NCBI GenBank assembly: GCA_040391535.1
Contig: JBEBXQ010000001.1
Location: 1 to 64,000 of the forward strand
Source: JBEBXQ01 sp040391535
Lineage (GTDB): Bacteria > Bacteroidota > Bacteroidia > Cytophagales > Spirosomataceae
Length of the DNA stretch: 64,000 nucleotides
Direction: 5' to 3'
The notes below the pieces were generated by a model. It saw only the letters and a program-made list of their open reading frames with translations, did no database searches and was not told the origin of the DNA. Positions 42,706 through 51,343 of this stretch are shown here, one piece after another; within the stretch, counting starts at the first letter, position 1, and each line of letters begins with the position of its first letter. A program made the translations under genes and the position numbers.

Positions 42706-44172
42706 TTATATCAGCTTGCTGTTCTGTCTTTTGCCTACATACTTTCCATTGGCATCATATACCACACATGGAAATCCGAACAGACATTTTTCCTGAATAA
42801 TTTCAGCTACCTGAGGAGGTACAAGTTTTTCCCATCCCAATTCTCCCCGCTGTACCATCGCAAGAACTTCATCGGTTGTCCATCTCAGATTATCTAACTG
42901 ATAATTACGGATATCCTCAATCTTATCATTTACCAGTAAATACTGAAACAAGGGCCGTAAGTGCTCCGGAATCTCGAAATTTTCACAGTTGTAGATCCTG
43001 TTATCAGACCGTAACGTCGGATAAATGAACAATTTAACATTCCTGCTGAACAAGGTCGCAAAGGATTCGAGAATACCGCCCGGAAGAAATTCGTAATGGG
43101 TTTCGTCAAAAATGGCCTGCAAGCTCGGAATCCCCAGCAAAAGGCCGATTTTCCTTCTGGTGAGTCTGGAAAGGTATGCAACGAGTTTGAAATATTCGTG
43201 GTAATTTGAAATCATTACCATATGCCCGAGTGAACACAGGATATCCACCCGATCCAGAAAATCCTTTTCATCAATACTGCTGTCATTGTCGGTCTGCAGA
43301 TTATGTAAAGTCAGTTCAGATACGAGCTCCACTTTGCTTTCATCAACATCCGGTTCGGCCAGGAATTGTTTCATTCCGTTATCCACCAAATCCACGTGGA
43401 GATTGGTAATGGGCCTCAGTCTTCCACGCATCAGCAGCACATGTTTTTTATAAAATGCTTCTGAAGGTTGCAACACCCCCCCGTCCGATCCGAACAGAGC
43501 TGCATCAGTAAAGCCATTCTTTACCAGATACAGACTCATCAGCCGGTTATCCACGTGCATATAATCAGGGCCACTGAACCGGATCATGTCTATTTCCATC
43601 CGATCGGTGGTGATATCATCCATCAGGGATTTCAGCAAAACCTCCGGTGTCTGGCTGTAAAAGAAACAACCATAGATAAGATTTACCCCAATAATGCCCA
43701 ATACCTGCTGCTGTGCAACATTATCATTATCGAGCATTCTAACATGAATCACCACATCATTATAACCTCCTCCGGGTTCCAGCTGAAACCGGATTCCGAT
43801 CCAGCCATGGGCCTCATTTGTCTTTTTATAATTCAGGGCTACGACAGTATTGGCAAAAGCAAAAAAAAGGCTCTCAGGCCCTCTTTTCTCTGCCAGACGT
43901 TTTTCAAGCAGGCTATATTCTTTGCTCAGCATTTTTTCAAGCCGGGACTCTACTACATATCTTCCGCTTTCTTCCGGCCCGTATATGGCATCACTGAAAG
44001 TCATATCATAGGCAGACATCGTCTTGGCAATAGTTCCTGAAGCGCCCCCTGCCTTAAAAAAGAGCGATGCAGTTTCCTGACCGGCCCCTATTTCCGCAAA
44101 CGAACCGTAAATCCGTCTGTCCAGATTAATCCTTAAGGCCTTCTGTTTGGTTCCCAGACTTTTGTCGTACAT
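42706..44172 (-). CDS. Conserved protein of unknown function (cyanobacteria/Bacteroidota type)
   Basis: This 488-residue cytoplasmic protein has no signal peptide or membrane helix. The N-terminal block ALRINLDRRIYGSFAEIGAG, then QETASLFFKAGGASGTIAKT and SAYDMTFSDAIYG, is very characteristic of a family I associate with cyanobacteria and Bacteroidota. Database names for such proteins (such as nicotinate-nucleotide adenylyltransferase) are not supported by what I see. There is no N-terminal (H/T)xGH motif and no nucleotidyltransferase fold pattern. Other strong blocks are LGIIGVNLIYGCFFYSQTPE, MEIDMIRFSGPDYMHVDNRL and HMVMISNYHEYFKLVAYLSR. It is a single-gene unit, convergent with mdh and divergent from the GGCT-like gene. 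Confidence 0.85.
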   Translation of the reverse strand: MYDKSLGTKQKALRINLDRRIYGSFAEIGAGQETASLFFKAGGASGTIAKTMSAYDMTFSDAIYGPEESGRYVVESRLEKMLSKEYSLLEKRLAEKRGPESLFFAFANTVVALNYKKTNEAHGWIGIRFQLEPGGGYNDVVIHVRMLDNDNVAQQQVLGIIGVNLIYGCFFYSQTPEVLLKSLMDDITTDRMEIDMIRFSGPDYMHVDNRLMSLYLVKNGFTDAALFGSDGGVLQPSEAFYKKHVLLMRGRLRPITNLHVDLVDNGMKQFLAEPDVDESKVELVSELTLHNLQTDNDSSIDEKDFLDRVDILCSLGHMVMISNYHEYFKLVAYLSRLTRRKIGLLLGIPSLQAIFDETHYEFLPGGILESFATLFSRNVKLFIYPTLRSDNRIYNCENFEIPEHLRPLFQYLLVNDKIEDIRNYQLDNLRWTTDEVLAMVQRGELGWEKLVPPQVAEIIQEKCLFGFPCVVYDANGKYVGKRQNSKLI

Positions 44173-44300
44173 AATTCAATGAAGTGTTTTTTTGATACGT
44201 AAAAATATGAAAAATACCAATTCTAAATGCTTTATAATTGTACATTCACATTTCGGAGCTAAATTATCCTCATTTAATACAACATCATTTCAGCCGGCCC

Positions 44301-44699
44301 ATGAGTACAGATCTTATATTTCTTTACGGAACACTGAAGAAAGGATTTAAAAATCCCTATACAGAAGAACTGATAACAGGCACCGAATTTCTGGGGACAG
44401 GCCATTTTGCCGGTGAATTATATCTCTGCGATTGGTTTCCGGCGGCATTACATATTCCGGGTAGCCCCTTGCGGGTTTATGGTGAAATTTACAGGATGCT
44501 TGATGCTGAAAAATTACTGCTGCTTCTGGATGAATATGAAGAAGTGACCCCTGATCCGGAAAAAAGTCTGTATATACGAAAAATAATTCAGGTTCAATGT
44601 CAGGACAATACGTTGGTTTCCTGTTATGTTTATATTTATAATCAATCAGTGGAAGGATTTGAAATGATTTCAGGCGGAAATTTCATAAAAAAGGAATAA
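44301..44699 (+). CDS. Gamma-glutamylcyclotransferase-like (AIG2) family protein
   Basis: This 132-residue protein has the GGCT fold. The substrate loop is FLYGTLKKGFKNPY (7-20), followed by YLCDWFPAALHIPGSPLRVYGEIYR. The acidic catalytic region lies in LLLLLDEYEEVTPDPEKSLY. It could release 5-oxoproline from gamma-glutamyl amines or peptides. The ATG at 44301 gives the family start. The frame is open to 44238 but that part is not conserved. It starts 128 nt from the divergent gene and is 23 nt before the FUSC gene, so it is probably cotranscribed with it. Confidence 0.85.
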   Translation: MSTDLIFLYGTLKKGFKNPYTEELITGTEFLGTGHFAGELYLCDWFPAALHIPGSPLRVYGEIYRMLDAEKLLLLLDEYEEVTPDPEKSLYIRKIIQVQCQDNTLVSCYVYIYNQSVEGFEMISGGNFIKKE

Positions 44700-44722
44700 T
44701 TTGACGACAACTGATTAACACG

Positions 44723-46945
44723 ATGGATTACCTGCATGAGTTCCGGAAATTTATTTCCAGCCAGTATCTGAATACGGGGCTGAAACTCACGCTGTGTACT
44801 TTACTTCCCTGTCTTATTTTTCAGTATTTCGGCGTTCTTGAACAGTTGATCGCTTTTCCTCTGGGCACCTTGCTGATCGGTTCAATTGACAGCCCCGGTC
44901 CGGTTACACACAGACGGAACGCGCTCATTCTGGGTATGATCAGCTGCCTGACCGTAGCATTGACCTCTGGCCTGTTGTTCCGGTATCCTTCACTTATCTT
45001 TCTGCAGATCATCCTGTACGGAATGTTTTTCTCGCTTATCGGCGTTTATGGAAATCGTGCCGGAACAATAGGGTTAATTTCCCTGCTCATCTTTATTTTC
45101 AATATTGACGACCACCTTACCCAGGGCAAAATCCACGAAAACGGCTTTTACATGACGGCCGGAGGTTTATGGTATTTTATTGTATTTCTGATACTGAATA
45201 AACTTCGTCCTTACGTACTGATACAGCAGATTCTGGGAGAAAGCTTTGTGGGACTTGGGAAATTCCTCCGGACCAAATCAAAATTTTATTTCGCAGATCC
45301 GCAGTATAACCTACTGGTCAACGATATGCTCAAGCAACAGGTATTACTCAGAGAACATCAGGAGAGCCTTCGCGAAATATTGTTCAAAACCCGTGAAATG
45401 GTCAGGGAGTCCACAGACAAAAGCCGTATTCTGATGCTGATGTTTCTGGACAGCATTGATCTTTTTGAACGGATTATGGATTCTCAGCAGGACTACACCT
45501 ACCTTCACAAAGCATTTGGTCACACAAAAATCCTGCGGTTGTTTGGTACTTACATCAGGTTTCTGGCTAAAGAACTGGAAAATATAGGCCTGGCAATACA
45601 GGAAGGACGTGTTTCACACCCGGAAAAAGACCTGGAAGAAGCCCTTATCAAATGCCAGATCGCTTATGAGAAATTCCGAGAGCAGCACCTCACTCCCGAC
45701 AATCTGGAAGATTTCATCATGCTGAATGAAATCATGAGCAGCATGAAGAACATTACAACCCGTATCCGTAAACTTCATCTGGCCACAACTTACAATGTCT
45801 CCCTGATTGAAAACGCCCAGCCGGCAGTTAACTATGAACAATTCCTTCCGAGGGAAGAATATCATGCCCGTCTTTTACTGGATAACCTTTCGCTTAAATC
45901 AAGCCATTTCAGACATGCTATCAGACTAACGCTGGCCTTGCTGGCAGGTTATGCCAGTTCACTTTTCTTTGAAATGGGCCACGGCTACTGGATCCTGCTT
46001 ACTATTGTCACCATTCTGAAGCCTGCCTTCAGCATCACAAGACAACGTAATATCAAAAGACTTGCCGGAACATTTTTCGGAGCAATTGCAGGTTTTTCCA
46101 TTGTGTATATCATTCAGGATCAGACTGTCCTTTTTGCTATCATGATGCTTACGATGATACTGGCCTACAGCTTTATGAAAATCGAGTACTTTACGGCCTG
46201 TTTCAACCTGACCATCTATGTCCTGATCTCATTTAATTTCCTGAATCCGGAAAGTGTGGGTGAAGTATTGGCAGACCGTGTTATGGATACCTTACTGGGC
46301 TCTGTCATTGCCTGGATCATTTCTGCCTATGTATTGCCGGTATGGGAGCACTCTCAGATCAATCAGTATCTTAAGGAAGCGTTACAGACCAACCATCGTT
46401 ATTTTCAGGCAGTAACCGGATTATTCAGCAGAACACCCATCGATATCAACGGCCTAAAACTTTGCCGGAAGAATGCGATGATTGCCCTGGCCAACCTCTC
46501 CGATAATTTTCAGCGAATGATGTCCGAGCCCAAAAAGCAGCAGATTAAAATGGAAGAATACCATCAGTTTGTAGCTACTACTCACATGCTGACATCGCAT
46601 ATCGCGGCGTTATCATCCTATGGACAGAAATGGCATGAGCATCCTGAAGCTTTTCAGTTTGAACCGGTCATCCGGCAAATCAATCATCAGTTTATGTGCG
46701 TGGAAAATATGCTCGCACATCAGCCGGTTTTATATGGGGAAGAAGTTTTCAAACTATCCCCGAATCAGAAATTAATGGAAATGCTTGCTCTTCGTAAAAA
46801 GAAAATCATTGAGCAGGGCCTCCTTCACGAAAACAGTGAAGAAGCGGATCTGCTTTCCGAAATGAAAACCATTAACGGTCTTTTCGGCCTGATCAGCAAT
46901 ATAGTCAGGGATGAATACAAGATTGCTGAAAAAATAGTTACCTAA
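44723..46945 (+). CDS. FUSC family inner-membrane protein (YccS-like)
   Basis: This 740-residue protein has two membrane blocks. The first is at about 18-165 (LTLCTLLPCLIFQYFGVLEQ, then RNALILGMISCLTVALTSGL). The second is at about 395-545 (IRLTLALLAGYASSLFFEMG, then HGYWILLTIVTILKPAFSIT, the FUSC signature with RQRNIKRLAGTFFGAIAGFS). Cytoplasmic helical domains lie between the blocks and at the C-terminus. The architecture equals E. coli YccS/AaeB-type aromatic-acid exporters, but the substrate is unknown. Its stop overlaps the coaX stop on the other strand by 3 nt. Confidence 0.9.
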   Translation: MDYLHEFRKFISSQYLNTGLKLTLCTLLPCLIFQYFGVLEQLIAFPLGTLLIGSIDSPGPVTHRRNALILGMISCLTVALTSGLLFRYPSLIFLQIILYGMFFSLIGVYGNRAGTIGLISLLIFIFNIDDHLTQGKIHENGFYMTAGGLWYFIVFLILNKLRPYVLIQQILGESFVGLGKFLRTKSKFYFADPQYNLLVNDMLKQQVLLREHQESLREILFKTREMVRESTDKSRILMLMFLDSIDLFERIMDSQQDYTYLHKAFGHTKILRLFGTYIRFLAKELENIGLAIQEGRVSHPEKDLEEALIKCQIAYEKFREQHLTPDNLEDFIMLNEIMSSMKNITTRIRKLHLATTYNVSLIENAQPAVNYEQFLPREEYHARLLLDNLSLKSSHFRHAIRLTLALLAGYASSLFFEMGHGYWILLTIVTILKPAFSITRQRNIKRLAGTFFGAIAGFSIVYIIQDQTVLFAIMMLTMILAYSFMKIEYFTACFNLTIYVLISFNFLNPESVGEVLADRVMDTLLGSVIAWIISAYVLPVWEHSQINQYLKEALQTNHRYFQAVTGLFSRTPIDINGLKLCRKNAMIALANLSDNFQRMMSEPKKQQIKMEEYHQFVATTHMLTSHIAALSSYGQKWHEHPEAFQFEPVIRQINHQFMCVENMLAHQPVLYGEEVFKLSPNQKLMEMLALRKKKIIEQGLLHENSEEADLLSEMKTINGLFGLISNIVRDEYKIAEKIVT

Positions 46946-47715
46946 TTTTCAGATTCTGTAAATTCTCCGATAATACGGAGTCCTTCCAGCGTCAGATTTT
47001 TATCTATTTCTGTAAACTCCTCTGCCAGCGTGGTAATAACAGAAGAATGGCCTCCTGTACCTATCGCCATCAGATGACCGTCAAACTCCCGTCTGATCCT
47101 TTGAATCATTGATTTCACCAAACCTTCATAACCCAGCAACACACCTGACTGAATGGCTTCCACCGTATTTTTCCCGATGGGAGACTCCGGCATAATAAGG
47201 GGTACTTCCGGTAACTGAGCTGTATTGGCAAAGAGCGATCTGACGGCCGTTTTCAGACCTGGGGCAATGGCCACGCCCTTGATAATTCCTTCTTTGGCTA
47301 CAGTTGTAAACGTAAGGGCCGTTCCGAAATCAACAATTACACAATTCATCTGATACCGGTGATGAGCCGCTACGGCATTGGCAAAAAGGTCAGTACCCAG
47401 TTCATAAGGGTGATGAATATCCACTTTCATCAGGGGGTAAGTACCAGGTCCGATAACGACGGGATTGACCCCAAACATCCTGGCAAATGCCGGCAGCAAT
47501 GCATCGTTCAGATTTGGAACAACACTACTGTATACAACCTGGGTTACCTGTCGGGGTACAAAGTTACTTTCCAGGAACAAAAGGCTCAGCCATTGCATAT
47601 AAGTTTCGGGCCGTTCTTTTACTTTGGAAGGTTTTCTCCATATCTCAACCCAGCGATCTCCTTCCGACAGACCTGCAACTATATCCGTATTTCCTACATC
47701 TACTGCCAATAGCAT
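46942..47715 (-). CDS. coaX: Type III pantothenate kinase
   Basis: CoaX (257 residues) phosphorylates pantothenate, the first step of coenzyme A synthesis. ASKHA-fold motifs are LLAVDVGNTDIVAG (phosphate 1, Asp 6), YELGTDLFANAVAAHHRY with the catalytic GxDR-like GTDL region, CVIVDFGTALTFTTV (phosphate 2) and LMAIGTGGHSSVI. The GTDLFANA block carries Leu where many CoaX proteins have Arg (GxDRxxN), a modest variation seen in Bacteroidota. It converges on and overlaps the FUSC gene. Upstream is a 403-nt spacer. Confidence 0.93.
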   Translation of the reverse strand: MLLAVDVGNTDIVAGLSEGDRWVEIWRKPSKVKERPETYMQWLSLLFLESNFVPRQVTQVVYSSVVPNLNDALLPAFARMFGVNPVVIGPGTYPLMKVDIHHPYELGTDLFANAVAAHHRYQMNCVIVDFGTALTFTTVAKEGIIKGVAIAPGLKTAVRSLFANTAQLPEVPLIMPESPIGKNTVEAIQSGVLLGYEGLVKSMIQRIRREFDGHLMAIGTGGHSSVITTLAEEFTEIDKNLTLEGLRIIGEFTESEN

Positions 47716-48118
47716 ATTTAACTTATTGAAGGATTTATAATTTTAATGGAACAGAATCAAAGTTTTCCTGTCTGCCGAAAATACTAAAACCGTACCTGAA
47801 ATATTTACTTATCGGAAGCAAAATACACTGTTTCCGGAAAAATACGGCAAAGCAATCCGGGAAATTAAAAGTTTTGCCAGTATATCCCCCGATAAAGTAT
47901 CGTTTACGCATTGCTAATCGCAACAGGCTTCTTTTGGTCAGAAGCTTTCATGAAATTAACCCGTTCTTTCTAATATGAGTTTTTCATAAATTACTATTTA
48001 CAAGCAAGTCAAATATTAGCTCACTATCGTCAGTTTACCAAAAATTATTCTTTAATTAGCATCGTTTTCAACACACAACCCTTCCCAGTAACTGCCAAGG
48101 CAGCTACTTCTATGCATT
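47716..48118. other. 403-nt divergent spacer between coaX and the GH2-like gene
   Basis: It must contain promoters for coaX (minus) and the GH2-like gene (plus), but I find no clear TAnnTTTG box with a -33 partner. A 62-codon minus-strand ORF (47735-47923) has no signal, no conserved pattern and unremarkable composition, and I treat it as noise. A small ACTGCCAAGGCAGCT inverted repeat lies close to the GH2-like start. Confidence 0.4.
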
Positions 48119-51100
48119 ATGAATCTCTTTCAAAACATCTCTTTTGTAATTCTTTTTTTCATTACAGCCGTTTCTGCATCATATGCTCAGTATAAACCTG
48201 ACTGGCTGAATCCTGAAATTTTTTCCGTAAACCTATTACCTCCCGGAAGTAAACTGATTCCTTACACTTCTGAACAGAACGCTTTAACATTTGATCACAC
48301 GCGTACAGCACGATTGAAATCCTTGAACGGTAAATGGGATTTTAAATGGTACAAAAATCCAAAAGCACTTCCGGCAGACTATTTTGATCCTCAGTTTTCT
48401 ACCGGCAACTGGGATCAGATTAACGTTCCTGCCTATTGGCAAATGCTGAGTATATCTGAGAACAAACCTTATGATAAGCCCTATTTTCAGAAATCAGGTA
48501 TTACACCAGATGAAAGCTTTTCTGTGATCGGCTCAGACAGCAATGCAACCGGTATTTACCGGACCACTTTTGTTGTGCCGGATGACTGGAAAAATCAATC
48601 TGTGATTCTTCATTTTGATGGTGTAAGCTCTGCATGTTACGTATGGCTGAATGGTTATAAACTCGGCTATCACGAAGACAGCTCCACACCTTTCGCATTC
48701 CAGCTTGACACCCTGCTGAAATCAGGAACCAACCAATTAACCGTGCAGGTACTGAAATGGAATGATGGTACTTATCTCGAAAACAGGGGCGGGTGGCAGT
48801 TGTCCGGAATATTCAGAGATGTATACCTTACCATGCATAAAGAGACGCATATTCAGGACGTGTTTGTTACCACCGACCTGGATGATCAGTATAAAGATGC
48901 CATACTCTCCGTCAGCACCGTTATAAAAAACAACAAAAACTATATTCAATACGGTCACAAGGTAATTGCCACCTTATACGATCAGGAGAATAAGATGGTA
49001 GACAAGCCTGTTGAGAAAGTTATTAATATGCTTGACTCCACCTCTCAGATGAGAATCACAAACGAAATCCGTGTAAGCAATCCACAGAAATGGAGCGCTG
49101 AAATACCGGCGCTTTATAAACTGACTATTCAGGTTGCAGACGATAAGGGTAATATCTTTGAAGTTACCAGTCAGAAAGTTGGTTTCAGGGAAGTAAATTT
49201 CAAATCAAGCCAGTTTCTGCTGAATGGAAAAGCGATCACCCTGAAAGGTGTAAATATGTCGGTGCTCAATCCCCTTCCTGCAACACGTGAATCCATGATC
49301 CGGGATATTACTCTGATGAAGCAACATAATATTAATGCTGTCTGGCTTAATAACGGACCAACTGCACCTCTTTGGTATGACTTATGTGATGAATACGGAT
49401 TGTATGTTATTAATCAGGTGAATATTCACACCAATCATGCTCCCGGAATAAACACCGCACCAGAATGGAACGGTGCATTCACCGCAAGAGCACAGCAAGT
49501 ATGGGAAAGAGATAAAAATCATCCGAGCATCATTGTCTGGTCGGCAGGTAACAACATTGGCAACGGTACTAATCTGGATGCTGTTTATAGTTATTTTCAA
49601 CTGGCTGATTCTACACGACCAGTAGTATACCGTGATAACGAATCAATCTCTCAACGCTTTGATCTGACAACCGCTAACGCCCTGTCTGAAAATACTCTGA
49701 CCGATCTACCAAAAGATAATACACGACCACTCTTCCTGCATAGCTTCGGAGAGGCCGACGGAAACGGACTGGGCAATATATATCAATTCTGGCAAAAGAT
49801 CCTGAAAAGCACTGCGCGGCAGGGGGGCTTTCTTGATAACTGGTCAGCTAATTCCATTATCCTTAAAAACAAGGAAGGTGTTCTGTCAGAGTTCAGAAAT
49901 TATGAATCAGGGCAGTTTCCTGAAGGTGGTGTGGTCACAGCCGAAGGCAAACCCGAACCCGAGATAACAGAACTGAAAAAAGCCTTTGAACCTGTCATTA
50001 TAGTAACAGCAGACACCATCACAGTGCAGACGAAAGGTGCAATCATTACCAATAAATTTGATTTCAAAACACTGAATGATCTGGAACTAAACTGGAGCAT
50101 TGAAGAAAACGGACATCGCATTCAACAGGGTACAATGGGTTTGGATGGCATCCGTGCAAATGAATCCAGAGAGTTTAAATTCCCGTTTGACTGGCCGGCC
50201 AGCCCTCGCCCTGACGGCAATTATTTCCTGAATTTAAGCATAGTTACGAAACAAGACCATTTATGGGCAGGCAAAGGCCACGAAATAGCCAGAAAACAAA
50301 TTCCGTTAAAAATAGTCAGGATACCGGCAGTTACCAATGTTCAGCAGAGCACTCCGCTCAGAATGAATTTTCTGCGGGGAATAGGTATTGAAATAACAGG
50401 TGCCAATTTTTCCATAACTTTTGACAAAGAAACGGCTCAGATGAGTTCCTATGTCTACAAGGATAAGGAATTTCTTGAAAGCGGCTTTAATGGCAATTTC
50501 TGGAGGGTGCCCACCCATACGGATCAAAACGGAGATCCTGAAAGCCTTCCCTCTCTTTGGTTAAGTCATGGAATTGATTCTCTTAAAACAGTTACATCCG
50601 ATCTGAGGGTAGAAAAACTGAATGCGCATATCTATAAAGTAAGCATGGTTAAAAGAATGGCGGCCAGATCAGGAAGTATACAGATCAACTCAATTTATAC
50701 CATTTATGCAAGCGGTGACATCCATATTCAATATGCTTTTATTCCGTCCGGCACCTTACCTCCACTGCCCAGAATAGGTCTGCAGATGCAGATGAGAGAA
50801 AACATGAACGAATTGACCTGGTTTGGAAAAGGTCCGTATGAAACCTATTCCGACAGAAAAGAAAGTGCTTTTACAGGCATTTATACAGGTAAAATAACAG
50901 ACCAGCATTTCCCTTATCAGCCTTTGCAGGAAACCGGAAACAAAACGGATGTGCAGTGGTTTACGATAAAAGATATAGAAAATGACGGCCTGATGTTCAT
51001 TCCTGACACACTGGTAAACATGAATGTACAGAATTACACAGCTTCAGATCTTTTCCGCTCCCGGCAATCCGGAAAACCGCTCCCCAGAGGGAATCAGATC

Positions 51101-51307
51101 GTACTGAATATTGATCTGGAACAAAAAGGACTGCATTTCAATCATGAAAAGCAAACGTCTGAGAACAGACAACCGATGGCAACACGACGGTTTTCATTTC
51201 GTATTAAGCCTGTAGACGCGCAAACAGATTATTTCAAAGAAGCCAATACCCGGCTGCCGATGATCGCACGAAAAATGAGTCCGGGTTTAAATAAAGAAAC
51301 AGATTAG
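48119..51307 (+). CDS. GH2/LacZ-like exported protein with degenerate active site
   Basis: This 1062-residue protein has a signal peptide (LFQNISFVILFFITAVSASYAQ) and full LacZ-type architecture: N-terminal jelly roll (about 40-235, with LNGKWDFKWY and YLENRGGWQLSGIFRDVYL), Ig-like domain (about 236-335), barrel (about 340-600), second Ig/DUF4981-like region and the C-terminal Bgal_small domain (FGKGPYETYSDRKESAFTGI). The catalytic residues are lost. The acid/base position in WSxGNE is Asn 479 (WSAGNN). The nucleophile position aligns with Ser 542 (LFLHSFGEADGNG instead of LxCEYAHAMGN). The metal and sugar ligands in NIETHG read NIHTNH (437-440), and the NAVRTSHYP block reads NAVWLNNGP (W409, N412). 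It is probably a non-hydrolytic periplasmic protein. It stands alone, without SusC/D or other glycoside hydrolases. Confidence 0.88.
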   Translation: MNLFQNISFVILFFITAVSASYAQYKPDWLNPEIFSVNLLPPGSKLIPYTSEQNALTFDHTRTARLKSLNGKWDFKWYKNPKALPADYFDPQFSTGNWDQINVPAYWQMLSISENKPYDKPYFQKSGITPDESFSVIGSDSNATGIYRTTFVVPDDWKNQSVILHFDGVSSACYVWLNGYKLGYHEDSSTPFAFQLDTLLKSGTNQLTVQVLKWNDGTYLENRGGWQLSGIFRDVYLTMHKETHIQDVFVTTDLDDQYKDAILSVSTVIKNNKNYIQYGHKVIATLYDQENKMVDKPVEKVINMLDSTSQMRITNEIRVSNPQKWSAEIPALYKLTIQVADDKGNIFEVTSQKVGFREVNFKSSQFLLNGKAITLKGVNMSVLNPLPATRESMIRDITLMKQHNINAVWLNNGPTAPLWYDLCDEYGLYVINQVNIHTNHAPGINTAPEWNGAFTARAQQVWERDKNHPSIIVWSAGNNIGNGTNLDAVYSYFQLADSTRPVVYRDNESISQRFDLTTANALSENTLTDLPKDNTRPLFLHSFGEADGNGLGNIYQFWQKILKSTARQGGFLDNWSANSIILKNKEGVLSEFRNYESGQFPEGGVVTAEGKPEPEITELKKAFEPVIIVTADTITVQTKGAIITNKFDFKTLNDLELNWSIEENGHRIQQGTMGLDGIRANESREFKFPFDWPASPRPDGNYFLNLSIVTKQDHLWAGKGHEIARKQIPLKIVRIPAVTNVQQSTPLRMNFLRGIGIEITGANFSITFDKETAQMSSYVYKDKEFLESGFNGNFWRVPTHTDQNGDPESLPSLWLSHGIDSLKTVTSDLRVEKLNAHIYKVSMVKRMAARSGSIQINSIYTIYASGDIHIQYAFIPSGTLPPLPRIGLQMQMRENMNELTWFGKGPYETYSDRKESAFTGIYTGKITDQHFPYQPLQETGNKTDVQWFTIKDIENDGLMFIPDTLVNMNVQNYTASDLFRSRQSGKPLPRGNQIVLNIDLEQKGLHFNHEKQTSENRQPMATRRFSFRIKPVDAQTDYFKEANTRLPMIARKMSPGLNKETD

Positions 51308-51337
51308 GCCGGGGTATTCTCATTCTCCGGCCTAATC
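51302..51337. terminator. Hairpin at the GH2-like/lon convergence
   Basis: A perfect 11-bp stem (51302-51312 with 51327-51337) overlaps the stop codon of the GH2-like gene. It has a 14-nt loop and lies 6 nt from the lon stop. No long T-run is seen on either side. It is likely bidirectional. Confidence 0.6.
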
Positions 51338-51343
51338 CGGAAT

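Noticed and set aside
43468..44040. 190-codon plus-strand ORF opposite the unknown-function gene at 42706
   Set aside because: The minus-strand frame has strongly conserved blocks. The plus frame is compositionally random.
42706..44172. Naming the protein nicotinate-nucleotide adenylyltransferase or TonB receptor
   Set aside because: There is no nucleotidyltransferase (H/T)xGH motif at the N-terminus, no signal peptide and no barrel, so neither name is supported.
47735..47923. 62-codon minus-strand ORF in the coaX upstream spacer
   Set aside because: No signal sequence, recognisable pattern or promoter context. Plausible by chance in a 400-nt spacer.
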